From contig NZ_JACOPD010000013.1 in NCBI RefSeq assembly GCF_014287955.1, forward strand, positions 1-32,047: DNA of 32,047 nucleotides, written 5' to 3'. The translations under genes were made by a program, and so were the position numbers. Shown piece by piece: positions 1 to 11,075 of this stretch; within the stretch, counting starts at the first letter, position 1; every line of letters begins with the position of its first letter. The notes below the pieces were generated by a model, which was given only the letters and a program-made list of their open reading frames with translations, made no database searches and was not told where the DNA came from. Source of the stretch: Lachnospira hominis (ex Liu et al. 2021) (GTDB lineage Bacteria > Bacillota > Clostridia > Lachnospirales > Lachnospiraceae).

Positions 1-57
1 GCATGTCTGCTGGCCTGTAAGTCATTTGTTTTGTGTGTCGCTCGCGGCGACTTGATT

Positions 58-126
58 ATAATATCACCTGAGGTTATATATGTCAACACCTTTTTTTGAT
101 TTTTTTTAACTTTTTTTGATTTTTTT
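58..126 (-). promoter_or_regulatory. Strong outward promoter with phased A-tract upstream element
   Basis: On the minus strand a perfect -35 TTGACA (81-86) is followed after 17 bases by TATTAT (58-63). A TATAAT also occurs at 55-60 with a 20-base gap. Immediately upstream, four T-runs (A-runs on the transcribed side) start at 91, 101, 111 and 121, exactly ten bases apart, as expected of curved DNA or an UP element. The transcript would leave the window at base 1 through a GC-richer leader with a small GTCGC/GCGAC hairpin. This architecture is typical of rRNA promoters, and an rRNA operon near oriC on the leading strand would fit, but the gene itself is not in the window. Confidence 0.6.
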
Positions 127-148
127 GAAATTAATTGGTTGAAATACA

Positions 149-186
149 ATATCTAGTGTTTTTGCAGCTGCAAAAACACTAGATAT
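149..186. repeat. 38-bp perfect palindrome
   Basis: The two 19-base halves are exact reverse complements, centred on CAGCTG between 167 and 168. As RNA it could form a stem of about 17 pairs with a tiny loop. On the plus strand it is followed by TTTTT, and on the minus strand there is no U-run. It lies between the tRNA-Ser terminator and the outward promoter. It may be a back-up terminator, a binding site or a boundary element. Its role is unknown. Confidence 0.6.
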
Positions 187-328
187 TTTTACACCTCATA
201 TACATTATTTTGTTATTTATAAGACTTTTGCTTAAATAACCGTAAAAATAATTTTTAATTTCATATTTTTTTTCGTTACTAACGCAAAACAGAACCTTGC
301 TATAAGAAACAAAAATAGAAATAGAAAT

Positions 329-352
329 GCCGCAGACAAAATTGTCTGCGGC
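329..352 (-). terminator. Terminator of tRNA-Ser
   Basis: An inverted repeat, GCCGCAGACAA with its complement, forms a GC-rich stem of 9-11 pairs. On the minus strand a T-rich stretch (ATTTCTATTTC...) follows. It begins about 15 bases beyond the 3' end of the tRNA-Ser gene, so it is the natural end of that transcript. Confidence 0.8.
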
Positions 353-366
353 TATCTCCTGCCAAG

Positions 367-454
367 CGGAGAAAGAGGGATTTGAACCCTCGCGCCGGTT
401 GCCCGACCTACACCCTTAGCAGGGGCGCCTCTTCAGCCTCTTGAGTATTTCTCC
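367..454 (-). tRNA. tRNA-Ser (anticodon GCU)
   Basis: This 88-nt sequence folds as a class II (long variable arm) tRNA. The acceptor stem is GGAGAAA/TTTCTCC with discriminator G, and the anticodon stem is CGCCC/GGGTG around the loop CTGCTAA. The anticodon is therefore GCT, reading the serine codons AGC and AGU. The T arm contains GGTTCAAATCC and the variable arm is the serine-type hairpin. The 3' CCA is not encoded. It has its own consensus promoter (494-522) and terminator (329-352), so it is probably a single-gene transcription unit. Confidence 0.96.
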
Positions 455-493
455 ATAATTGAAATATTTACTTTTGCGTTAAACGCAAGTTAA

Positions 494-522
494 ATTATAT
501 CAAAGCAGTTTTTAATTGTCAA
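494..522 (-). promoter_or_regulatory. Consensus sigma-A promoter of tRNA-Ser
   Basis: On the minus strand TTGACA (517-522) and TATAAT (494-499) are separated by exactly 17 bases. Both hexamers are perfect consensus. The predicted start is about 35 bases upstream of the mature tRNA. The short 5' leader contains a small TTGCGT/ACGCAA hairpin (about 474-488). Confidence 0.88.
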
Positions 523-591
523 TAATATTTTTCAAAATATTTATCAAATATATTTGTAAAAAATCAATGACCAAAATTTCACAAATCTGAA

Positions 592-1143
592 TTACTCACG
601 ACAGTATTCTTTTATTGCAGTTTCATAAAGATTATTTCCTTCACTGTCAATTACTACAATTACAGGAAAATCTTCTACATAAAGCTTACGTATTGCCTCT
701 GTACCCAAATCATCATATGCAATTACTTCTGATGATTTGATTCTTTGCGAAAGTAATGCTCCTGCACCACCTACCGCAGCAAAATATACAGCACCATTTC
801 TTACAATTGCAGCTTTAACTGCATCAGTACGCTTTCCTTTTCCTATCATTCCTTTAAGTCCCAGATCAAGTAAATCCGGTGCATACTTATCCATTCTGCT
901 CGCAGTTGTCGGACCTGCTGAACCGATTGGTCTGCCTTCTCTTGCCGGAGATGGTCCCATGTAATATATAATATTATTTTTCATATCTATAGGAAGTGGC
1001 TCTCCGGCTGCTAAAGCTTCTGCCATTCTTTTATGTGCGGCATCTCTTGCTGTATAAATAGTTCCTGTTATGTATACATAGTCACCGGCTCTGAGTTCTT
1101 TTGCGTCCTCATCACTTATTGGTGCTGTAATATGCTTATCCAT
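592..1143 (-). CDS. fumB: Class I fumarate hydratase (or tartrate dehydratase), beta subunit
   Basis: This 183-residue protein is the C-terminal (beta) half of the oxygen-sensitive [4Fe-4S] hydro-lyase family that converts fumarate and malate. It contributes substrate-binding residues, and the cluster ligands sit in the partner. Family motifs visible are TARDAAHKR near residue 32, YMGPSPA near 61, GSAGPTTASRMD near 75 and a GKGKR stretch near 102. The ATG is preceded by GAGGAAATA. It lies 54 bases downstream of the alpha subunit on the same strand, and split subunits are normal in anaerobes. L-tartrate dehydratase beta cannot be excluded from sequence alone. The symbol is a family label: some databases call the subunits fumA/fumB and others ttdA/ttdB. 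Confidence 0.9.
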   Translation of the reverse strand: MDKHITAPISDEDAKELRAGDYVYITGTIYTARDAAHKRMAEALAAGEPLPIDMKNNIIYYMGPSPAREGRPIGSAGPTTASRMDKYAPDLLDLGLKGMIGKGKRTDAVKAAIVRNGAVYFAAVGGAGALLSQRIKSSEVIAYDDLGTEAIRKLYVEDFPVIVVIDSEGNNLYETAIKEYCRE

Positions 1144-1197
1144 TATTTCCTCTTTTCCGGCTAATAAGCCATAAAATATTTATTATGCAAACCAATT

Positions 1198-2040
1198 TTA
1201 CAACACTCTTTTAACATGACGGTTTACATGACAGCATATATTTACTGCAACAGGAAGACCTGCTATATGTGTCGGATATGTTTCTATATTAACAGCAAGT
1301 GCTGTCTGTGTTCCTCCAAGTCCGCCGGGACCTATTCCCAGTTTATTGATTTTTTCAAGCATTTCGGATTCGAGATTTCTTACATATTCTATGTCTGATT
1401 TTTCCTCAAGATTTCTTGTGAGTGCCCTTTTTGCAAGAATTGCACATTTTTCAAATGTACCACCGATTCCGACTCCGACTACCATAGGAGGACAAGCATT
1501 TGGACCTGCATCTTTTACTGCTGTAAGAATTGCATTTTTAACACCTTCAATTCCATCTGCGGGCTTTAACATGAATACACGGCTCATATTTTCACTTCCA
1601 AAACCTTTAGGTGCAACTGTTATCTCAACTTTATCTCCCGGAACTATCGAATAATGAATAACAGCAGGAGTATTGTCTTTTGTATTTTCTCTTATAAGAG
1701 GGTCACTGACAACAGATTTTCTAAGATATCCTTCAACATATCCTTCCCGTACGCCTTCGTTAATTGCATCGGTAATGTCTCCGCCTGTAAAATGCACTTC
1801 CTGACCGACATTTATAAAAATAACAGCCATTCCCGTATCCTGGCATATCGGTATCATATCAGATGCAGCGATGGAAAGATTTTCATTTAACTGATTTAAA
1901 ACCTGCTTTCCAAGCGGTGATTCTTCCGAATCAACAGCATTCTTAAATACTTTTTTCATGTCTTCAGACAAAAAATGATTTGCCTCAATACACATTTCTT
2001 TGATATTTTTTGTAATCTCACTGACATTTACGTCCCTCAT
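1198..2040 (-). CDS. fumA: Class I fumarate hydratase (or tartrate dehydratase), alpha subunit
   Basis: This 280-residue protein is the Fe-S-cluster-bearing subunit of class I fumarase. The three expected cluster cysteines are visible: Cys66 in ICQDTG, Cys183 in NACPP, and Cys269 or Cys270 in NICCHVNRH. The GPGGLGGTQTAL glycine-rich segment (about 237-248) is also characteristic. The ATG is preceded by AGGAGGGTGAC, a strong ribosome binding site. It is followed by the beta subunit and preceded, 53 bases upstream, by two esterase genes on the same strand. No strong terminator separates them, so they may share a transcript. A weak extended -10 (TGTATACAAT) in the 53-base gap could add a local promoter. 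The enzyme would act in the cytosol in a partial, anaerobic TCA pathway. Confidence 0.93.
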   Translation of the reverse strand: MRDVNVSEITKNIKEMCIEANHFLSEDMKKVFKNAVDSEESPLGKQVLNQLNENLSIAASDMIPICQDTGMAVIFINVGQEVHFTGGDITDAINEGVREGYVEGYLRKSVVSDPLIRENTKDNTPAVIHYSIVPGDKVEITVAPKGFGSENMSRVFMLKPADGIEGVKNAILTAVKDAGPNACPPMVVGVGIGGTFEKCAILAKRALTRNLEEKSDIEYVRNLESEMLEKINKLGIGPGGLGGTQTALAVNIETYPTHIAGLPVAVNICCHVNRHVKRVL

Positions 2041-2093
2041 GTCACCCTCCTGTTTTTATGCGGATATTGTATACAAGCTCAAAACAGTAATAT

Positions 2094-2867
2094 TTAATTC
2101 TGCTTCTCACAAAGTCCTGCAAAATCGAGAAATTTTTTCAATTCGATATTCCAGAACTTCCATTCGTGTCCGTAATTTTCCATTTCATCATAAGTATAAT
2201 CGAAATAATCTTTATGCTCAAGAAAATAATCCCTGACTATATGATTCATGTCAAGCCATGGGTCAAGACTTCCGCATGCATGATAAATCTGTATCTTTGG
2301 AAGTTCTTTTTCTATAAATAAATCTGCTAGATATGTAAGTCCATATTCTGTTTTATGTAAATCACCATCACCAAACAAACGTATTCTGTTGATTGATTTT
2401 TCGCTTCCATCGTTTAAAAATACGGAATCTGCTTTATCTCCAGCGGAAAATGCCCCGACTTTTGAAAATTTATCAGGATATTTTAATATTGTATGAAGAC
2501 AGCCGTAACCTCCGTTTGAAAGTCCCGATACAAAATTCTTTTCGCGGTCTTTTGAAATGCAGTCAAACATATTCCATATTATTGACGGAAGTTCTTTTGC
2601 AACATAACTTTCATATTTACCGCCGATATTCATATTTACAAAACATGATTCATTGACATTCGGAAGAACCGCGGCAAAATGGCGTTTTTCAACCTCATCT
2701 ACAAGGTCGGTATGATAAAGCCAGTCTGTGTGGTCTCCGCTTCCTCCGTGATAAAGCCATACACAAGCAAGTTTTTCGTCTTTTTGTATTTCATCCGGAA
2801 GAACTACAGTTACGTCCGTTCCAAAACGAAGCATCATAGAAAATAAATTAAGATTTATTACTGCCAT
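2094..2867 (-). CDS. Putative esterase, esterase D/acetylxylan esterase-like alpha/beta hydrolase (second of tandem pair)
   Basis: With the ATG at 2865-2867 the product is 257 residues. I prefer this start because GGGGAGG lies seven bases upstream, whereas an in-frame upstream ATG (2912) lacks a site and lies deep in the preceding gene. It overlaps that gene by 10 bases, which suggests translational coupling. The fold is an alpha/beta hydrolase of the 'putative esterase' family: HGGSGD (40-45) for the oxyanion hole, nucleophile Ser117 in GLSNGG, Asp202 in GSLDPW and His234 in GHEW. No signal peptide is seen, so it should be cytosolic. Substrates may be acyl or acetyl esters, such as glutathione- or sugar-linked ones, but the specificity is not readable. 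It is a diverged paralogue of its neighbour. Confidence 0.85.
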   Translation of the reverse strand: MAVINLNLFSMMLRFGTDVTVVLPDEIQKDEKLACVWLYHGGSGDHTDWLYHTDLVDEVEKRHFAAVLPNVNESCFVNMNIGGKYESYVAKELPSIIWNMFDCISKDREKNFVSGLSNGGYGCLHTILKYPDKFSKVGAFSAGDKADSVFLNDGSEKSINRIRLFGDGDLHKTEYGLTYLADLFIEKELPKIQIYHACGSLDPWLDMNHIVRDYFLEHKDYFDYTYDEMENYGHEWKFWNIELKKFLDFAGLCEKQN

Positions 2868-3619
2868 TTTGAATCCTCCCCTGCAATACATTTTATAGTC
2901 TGTTCGATACACTTATCCCAATAATCCCACTCATGTTCTCCATCCTGCTCATACATTGAAACATTCAGTCCGGCCTCTTTCGCTTCTTTGTAAAAATCTT
3001 TGCTCATATGAAGTCTCGGATCCTGTAATCCACATGCAATAATAAATTTTGTAGGGTTATCCACAATTTCACTGTCATCTGTACCTTTTTTGTTGAAAAG
3101 AGAATATAAATCGAAATTATTGTCAATAAGTTCCTCACGCGTGCCAAAAACAGGATACATGTCTATTCCCTGCGGATTATCATATCTTTCGATAAGATTT
3201 AAAAGTCCCGAATACGAAAATGCCGTATTATACTGCTTTGGTCTTTTAAGTGCCGCATAAAATGCACCGTATCCCCCCATTGACATTCCCGCTATATACC
3301 TGTCGTCAGGATTTCTGCTTATATTAAACCATGTCTCACAGTTTTCTATAAGTTCGTCTGCAATAAATGAAAAATAATCTTTTCCGTTTACATTATTAAC
3401 ATAAAATCTGTTATTTCCTGATGGCATGACAACTGCAATATTTTTACCTTCAACATAATCGGCAATACGTGTTTTTAGCGTCCAGCATGCATGGTCTCCG
3501 CCCGCTCCATGTAAAAGATATAATGTCTTATATCCACCGTGTCCCTGCGGCATCAAAACATCGAGCATAACAGGCATGTTAAGTGATTTTGATTTGAAAT
3601 TTATTGTTAAATGTGACAA
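2858..3619 (-). CDS. Putative esterase, esterase D/acetylxylan esterase-like alpha/beta hydrolase (first of tandem pair)
   Basis: The product is 253 residues, starting at a TTG (3617-3619) placed six bases after a full GGAGGTG site. It is an alpha/beta hydrolase with a visible catalytic triad: Ser113 in GMSMGG, Asp200 in GLQDPR and His229 in GEHEWDYW. LLHGAGGDH (35-43) serves as the oxyanion-hole loop. It lacks a signal peptide. Related proteins include S-formylglutathione hydrolases and acetylxylan or feruloyl esterases, and the EHEWDYWD ending is shared with the carbohydrate-esterase-like branch. It starts just after the gyrA terminator, so it probably heads a new transcript that includes the second esterase and perhaps the fumarase genes. 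Confidence 0.87.
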   Translation of the reverse strand: MSHLTINFKSKSLNMPVMLDVLMPQGHGGYKTLYLLHGAGGDHACWTLKTRIADYVEGKNIAVVMPSGNNRFYVNNVNGKDYFSFIADELIENCETWFNISRNPDDRYIAGMSMGGYGAFYAALKRPKQYNTAFSYSGLLNLIERYDNPQGIDMYPVFGTREELIDNNFDLYSLFNKKGTDDSEIVDNPTKFIIACGLQDPRLHMSKDFYKEAKEAGLNVSMYEQDGEHEWDYWDKCIEQTIKCIAGEDSKWQ

Positions 3620-3657
3620 TTAAAACACCTCCTGTATACATTTGAAAAATTTATTAC

Positions 3658-3687
3658 AAAAGAAGCGGCAATCTCACCGCTTCTTTT
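3658..3687 (-). terminator. Terminator of the dnaN-gyrA block
   Basis: An eight-pair GC-rich stem, AGAAGCGG with CCGCTTCT, and an eight-base loop are followed on the minus strand by TTTTG and then AT-rich sequence. It begins about 10 bases after the gyrA stop codon and ends about 38 bases before the first esterase. Confidence 0.85.
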
Positions 3688-3697
3688 TAACTTGAAT

Positions 3698-6316
3698 TTA
3701 TTCGTTCTTATCTTTTTCAGCTCTTTCTAAAAGCTCATCTATAGACGCATCTATCTCACTTTCAGGTTCTTTTTCACCTTCCGGTTGTGAGTCTGCTTCT
3801 GATACCACGGCAGATTTTTCCTGTGATTCTTCTTCAAATCCGTCAGCATCCTTGTCATTTTCATCTACAGGTTTTTTGCGTACTTTCGCTATTGTTGCAA
3901 CTTTTACACCATCATCAAGATTGATAAGTTTTACACCTGATGTTATACGTCCGAGATTTGATATGTCATCACATTTAATCTGGATTATTATTCCATCTGT
4001 TGTTATAAGCATAACTTCTCTTGTGTCATCAACTGCTTTGACACCTACAACATTTCCTGTTTTTTCGTTAATTTTATAACATTTAACTCCCTTACCACCA
4101 CGGTGCTGTACAACAAATTCGTTAATGTCTGTACGTTTTCCAAGACCGTTTTCTGATACGATAAGAAGTGAATCTCCCTGTTTGTCGAGCTGCATGCCTA
4201 CAACTTCATCTTCGTCAAGAAGATTCATACCGATTACACCCATAGCACTTCTGCCTGTAGGTCTTACATCTGTTTCTTTAAATCTGATGCACTGGCCAAG
4301 CTTTGTTACAAGGATTATATCACAGTCGCTGTCTGTAAGCTTAACTTCTATAAGCTCATCATCGTCACGCATACCGATTGCCTGAATTCCTGTTTTACGT
4401 ATATTTGCAAACTCTTTAATTGGTGTCTTTTTAACGATACCTTTTCTTGTTGCCATAAACATATTGTCTTTATCGGCAATCTGCTTTACATCTATAGGAA
4501 TTACAGCAGCAATTTTTTCGCCGGGCTGAAGCTGCAATAAGTTGATTATGGCTGTTCCTCTTGATGTTCTGCCCGATTCTGGAATTTCATATGCTTTTAA
4601 CTTATATGCACGGCCTGTATTTGTGAAGAATGTAAGGATATGATGTGACGTTGTCATAAACAAATCCTGTATATAATCTTCATCAAGAGTCTGCATTCCT
4701 TTAATTCCTTTACCGCCTCTGTTCTGGCTCTTGAAGTTGTCAGGAGTCATTCTCTTAATATATCCAAGTGTTGTTCTTGCAATTACAACAGGCTCATCAG
4801 GAATTAAATCTTCCATCGACAAATCATATTCATCAAATCCGATTGATGTTCTTCTGTCATCACCGTATTTGTCCGCAATAAGAGAAATTTCCTGTTTGAT
4901 TACTCCAAGAAGCTTTTTCTTATCTGCAAGAATCTCTTTGTATTCTGCTATTTTTGCAAGAAGATCTTTTAATTCTGCTTCAAGTTTTTCTCTTTCCAGA
5001 CCTGTAAGAGCACGGAGACGCATGTCCACAATTGCCTGTGACTGTGCATCTGAAAGTGCAAACTCTGCCATGAGGCTTTCCTTTGCAATCTGCACATTCT
5101 GGGAACCTCTGATAATTGAGATTACTCTGTCAATATTATCAAGTGCAACCATCAAGCCCTCTAAAATGTGGGCTCTCTCTTCAGCCTTGTTTAAATCATA
5201 TTTTGTTCTTCTGGTTACTACATCTTCCTGATGAAGAAGATAATATTTTAACATATCCAGAATATTTAAAATTTTTGGCTGGTTATCCACAAGTGCAAGC
5301 ATTATTACGCCAAATGTATCCTGAAGCTGTGTATGCTTGTAGAGCTGATTTAAAATAATATTAGGATTTACGTCTCTCCTGAGTTCAATACAGATTCTCA
5401 TACCCTGACGGTCTGACTCATCACGTAAATCTGTTATTCCGTCTATCTTTTTATCTCTTGCAAGCTCTGCTATTTTTTCAATAAGTCTTGCTTTGTTTAC
5501 CATATACGGAAGTTCAGTTACAACAATTCTGTTTTTGCCGTTCTGCATAGGCTCAATATCAGTAACAGCACGCACTTTAATCTTGGCACGTCCGGTTCTG
5601 TAAGCCTCTTCAATTCCCATTTTTCCGATAATTGTACCACCTGTAGGAAAATCAGGTCCTTTAATTATCTCAAGAATTTCCTCTATAGTTGTATCTGCAT
5701 CTTTTTCGATTTTGTTATCAATAATTTTTACAACTGCTGCAATTACCTCACGAAGATTGTGAGGAGGTATGTTAGTTGCCATACCAACGGCAATACCTGA
5801 TGTACCATTTACTAAAAGATTAGGATATCTTGACGGAAGAACTGTAGGTTCTTTTTCTGTCTCATCAAAGTTTGGTACAAAATCCACTGTATTTTTGTTG
5901 ATGTCAGCAGTCATCTCCATTGAGATTTTGCTGAGTCTCGCCTCTGTATATCTCATGGCTGCAGCTCCGTCTCCATCAACAGAACCAAAGTTTCCATGTC
6001 CGTCTACCAAAGGATAACGTGTATTGAAATCCTGTGCGAGTTTTACCAATGCCTCATAAATTGAAGAGTCACCATGTGGGTGATATTTACCCATTGTATC
6101 ACCGACAATACGGGCACATTTTCTGTGCGGTTTGTCAGGTCCGTTATTTAACTCTATCATTGAATATAAGATACGACGCTGAACCGGTTTCAGTCCGTCT
6201 CTTACATCAGGAAGTGCTCTTGATGCAATAACACTCATGGCATAGTCAATATAATAACTCTCCATGGTTTTTTGCATATCTACTTCATGTATTTTATCAA
6301 AGATATGTTCATCCAT
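3698..6316 (-). CDS. gyrA: DNA gyrase subunit A
   Basis: This is the DNA breakage-reunion subunit of gyrase (872 residues), which pairs with GyrB to introduce negative supercoils. The catalytic tyrosine is Tyr123 in AAMRYTEAR. The quinolone-determining region reads [14 protein letters not shown] (about 77-90), with Ser84 and Glu88, the ordinary quinolone-sensitive residues for Firmicutes. A GyrA-box-like [10 protein letters not shown] opens the C-terminal DNA-wrapping domain (canonical QRRGGKG, one change). The last 55-60 residues form a very acidic, probably disordered tail rich in Glu, Asp and Ser. The ATG has GGAGGTAGATA upstream. It lies 27 bases after gyrB and is followed by a terminator. 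Confidence 0.98.
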   Translation of the reverse strand: MDEHIFDKIHEVDMQKTMESYYIDYAMSVIASRALPDVRDGLKPVQRRILYSMIELNNGPDKPHRKCARIVGDTMGKYHPHGDSSIYEALVKLAQDFNTRYPLVDGHGNFGSVDGDGAAAMRYTEARLSKISMEMTADINKNTVDFVPNFDETEKEPTVLPSRYPNLLVNGTSGIAVGMATNIPPHNLREVIAAVVKIIDNKIEKDADTTIEEILEIIKGPDFPTGGTIIGKMGIEEAYRTGRAKIKVRAVTDIEPMQNGKNRIVVTELPYMVNKARLIEKIAELARDKKIDGITDLRDESDRQGMRICIELRRDVNPNIILNQLYKHTQLQDTFGVIMLALVDNQPKILNILDMLKYYLLHQEDVVTRRTKYDLNKAEERAHILEGLMVALDNIDRVISIIRGSQNVQIAKESLMAEFALSDAQSQAIVDMRLRALTGLEREKLEAELKDLLAKIAEYKEILADKKKLLGVIKQEISLIADKYGDDRRTSIGFDEYDLSMEDLIPDEPVVIARTTLGYIKRMTPDNFKSQNRGGKGIKGMQTLDEDYIQDLFMTTSHHILTFFTNTGRAYKLKAYEIPESGRTSRGTAIINLLQLQPGEKIAAVIPIDVKQIADKDNMFMATRKGIVKKTPIKEFANIRKTGIQAIGMRDDDELIEVKLTDSDCDIILVTKLGQCIRFKETDVRPTGRSAMGVIGMNLLDEDEVVGMQLDKQGDSLLIVSENGLGKRTDINEFVVQHRGGKGVKCYKINEKTGNVVGVKAVDDTREVMLITTDGIIIQIKCDDISNLGRITSGVKLINLDDGVKVATIAKVRKKPVDENDKDADGFEEESQEKSAVVSEADSQPEGEKEPESEIDASIDELLERAEKDKNE

Positions 6317-6343
6317 TATCTACCTCCATGCTGCAAATACATT

Positions 6344-9383
<3,040 letters not shown>

Positions 9384-9395
9384 TTTTACACCACA

Positions 9396-9605
9396 CTATC
9401 GTTCTATCTTTATTTCCTCACCATTGTAAGAAATAATCTCTCCGCCGGTAAGCTTTTTTCCTCGCTGTGTTTCGACAGCACCATTTACTTTAACTTCTCC
9501 GTCCTGAATTACAATCTTGGCCTCAACACCAGACTCAACGAGTCCGGCTGCCTTAATTGCCTGACCAAGTTTTATAAAATCATCACGCAATTTTATTACC
9601 TGCAT
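9396..9605 (-). CDS. yaaA: S4-domain RNA-binding protein YaaA/RlbA
   Basis: This small protein (69 residues) is essentially a single S4 RNA-binding domain. The typical pattern is LGQAIKAAGLVESGVEAK followed by VKVNGAVETQRGKKL. The homologue in Bacillus subtilis (yaaA/rlbA) lies at the same place between dnaN and recF and has been linked to ribosome assembly. That role is transferred by homology, not read from this sequence. The ATG follows TTGGAGAAAAA. Confidence 0.93.
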   Translation of the reverse strand: MQVIKLRDDFIKLGQAIKAAGLVESGVEAKIVIQDGEVKVNGAVETQRGKKLTGGEIISYNGEEIKIER

Positions 9606-9663
9606 TTTTTCTCCAATCTTTATATACTTATTTCATAAATAGTTAATTAATGAAAATATTTAT

Positions 9664-10767
9664 TTAGGCTGAAAAATTAACAGGAAGAATAAGATAAATA
9701 TAATTTTCCTCTTTGTCACGTATAAAACATGGTGCCTTTGGATTTACAAGGTAAATATCCACTGTCTCATCATCAATTACTCTTAAAGCATCAATTAAAA
9801 ACTTTGGATTAAATCCAATCATGATATCCTTACCCTCTTTGTTGATGTCAATATCTTCATTGAGTGAACCAATTGCAGACTGTACCTTTACTTCAAGTGA
9901 ACCATCTGTGATATTAATAATTATAGGTTTCTTATCTCCTTCACGGATAAGAAGGTTAGCTCTGTCAATAGAATCAAGAAATTCTTTCTTGTTAATTACA
10001 ACTTTTGTTTCATAATCACTTGAAAGCATCTGGTTTATCTTAAAGTATTCCCCTTCAATAAGTCGTGATACAACCATTGTATTATCAAATTCAAAAAGAA
10101 TATGATTATTAGTAAAATAAATATTTACAACCGACTCTGCATCTGATGAAAGGATTTTGCTTATTTCATTAAGTGTCTTACCCGGTACAACAACTTTAAC
10201 ATCATCTGCATTGCCTGATAAATTAATATTTCTTATTGCAATTCTATGTCCGTCAAGACCTACAACCTTGAGTACATTATCTTTTACTTCAAATAATTCA
10301 CCTGTCATCATCTTATTATTATCATTAGGTGATGTACAGAAAATTGTCTGATTGATAGTTTCTTTTAATGTGAACTGAGAAAGGCTTATACTCTTTTCTT
10401 TGATAATTACAGGAAGATATGAAAAATCGTCTCCTGATTTTCCGGCAATGTTGAATTTACTCTTTTCACATGTAATTGTTGAAGTATAATTATCATCCGT
10501 CTCTATAGTGATATCATTGTCCGGAAGTTTTCTTACGATTTCAGAAAAAATCTTAGCATCTATTGCAACTTTACCTTTCTCAATAATTTCACCTTCTACG
10601 ATAGTTTCAATACCGAGTTCCATATCGTTGGCTGTAAATTTGATTTCATTTGTCGAAGCATCGATAAGGATACATTCCAATATAGACATTGTAGTTCTTG
10701 TTGGAACTGCTTTCATAACAATACCGACTGCTTTGTTTAAGCTGCTCTTTGTAAAGATTAATTTCAT
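9664..10767 (-). CDS. dnaN: DNA polymerase III beta subunit (sliding clamp)
   Basis: The product is the ring-forming processivity clamp, three similar domains across about 367 residues. I place the start at the ATG 10765-10767 (MKLIFTKSSL), the conserved clamp N-terminus with AAAGGAG upstream. An in-frame ATG 21 bases earlier overlaps that site and has none of its own. The C-terminus, ending in YLILPVNFSA, resembles the usual YLVLPVR clamp ending. It is the first gene after the dnaA-dnaN part of oriC, and yaaA follows 58 bases later. Confidence 0.97.
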   Translation of the reverse strand: MKLIFTKSSLNKAVGIVMKAVPTRTTMSILECILIDASTNEIKFTANDMELGIETIVEGEIIEKGKVAIDAKIFSEIVRKLPDNDITIETDDNYTSTITCEKSKFNIAGKSGDDFSYLPVIIKEKSISLSQFTLKETINQTIFCTSPNDNNKMMTGELFEVKDNVLKVVGLDGHRIAIRNINLSGNADDVKVVVPGKTLNEISKILSSDAESVVNIYFTNNHILFEFDNTMVVSRLIEGEYFKINQMLSSDYETKVVINKKEFLDSIDRANLLIREGDKKPIIINITDGSLEVKVQSAIGSLNEDIDINKEGKDIMIGFNPKFLIDALRVIDDETVDIYLVNPKAPCFIRDKEENYIYLILPVNFSA

Positions 10768-10802
10768 AATGTGTAAAACTCCTTTCATGATATGTCAACA
10801 AA

Positions 10803-10872
10803 ATCGAATGGCATATATATATAAATATTAATCAGTCGTAGTAGTAGTAGGGGCTGTTAATAAGTTAATAAG
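10803..10872. other. Putative oriC unwinding element with DnaA-trios
   Basis: Read in the dnaA-to-dnaN direction (minus strand), two overlapping DnaA-box-like sequences (10855-10863, TTATTAACA, and 10863-10871) are followed by GCCCC. Next come TAC repeats, whose complement on the plus strand is four TAG triplets at 10839-10850. An AT-only stretch of about 18 bases (10813-10830) follows. Box, short GC spacer, TAG trios and AT-rich DNA is the order described for the Bacillus subtilis basal unwinding system, where DnaA extends from a box along the trios to open the duplex. Functional assignment is by that analogy. Confidence 0.7.
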
Positions 10873-10951
10873 TGGTTGTAAGCCTTGAAATTACTGGGTT
10901 AAAGCGTTGGCATAACCCTGTTGAATCCTCTTGATTCTGGTGTGAAATGCG

Positions 10952-11064
10952 TATGGATAACTTTTTTGACAAAAAAATCAAAAAATAAAAATAAACGGTT
11001 ATCCACGGCTTTAAACAACGTATAACACGATATCAACAACTTATTCAGTGGATAATGTGAATAA
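10952..11064. other. DnaA-box cluster downstream of dnaA (oriC part 1)
   Basis: Against the consensus TTATNCACA, I see TTATCCATA (minus, 10952-10960), TTATCCACG (plus, 10999-11007), TTATCCACT (minus, 11047-11055) and a perfect TTATTCACA (minus, 11056-11064). An A/T-only run, about 10971-10995, lies between the first two. The cluster fills the gap between the dnaA stop codon and the unwinding element. There is no coding sequence here. Confidence 0.85.
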
Positions 11065-11075
11065 GTTATAAGACA

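Noticed and set aside
737..964. Plus-strand open frame opposite the fumarase beta subunit
   Set aside because: It lies wholly inside a well-supported minus-strand gene, has no ribosome binding site and resembles no family. Other antisense frames within gyrA, gyrB, dnaA and the chemoreceptor gene were rejected for the same reason.
10785..10800. TTGACA upstream of dnaN as a promoter
   Set aside because: A minus-strand TTGACA is present, but a -10 at 17 bases would fall at the ribosome binding site and start codon, with poor consensus (TACACA).
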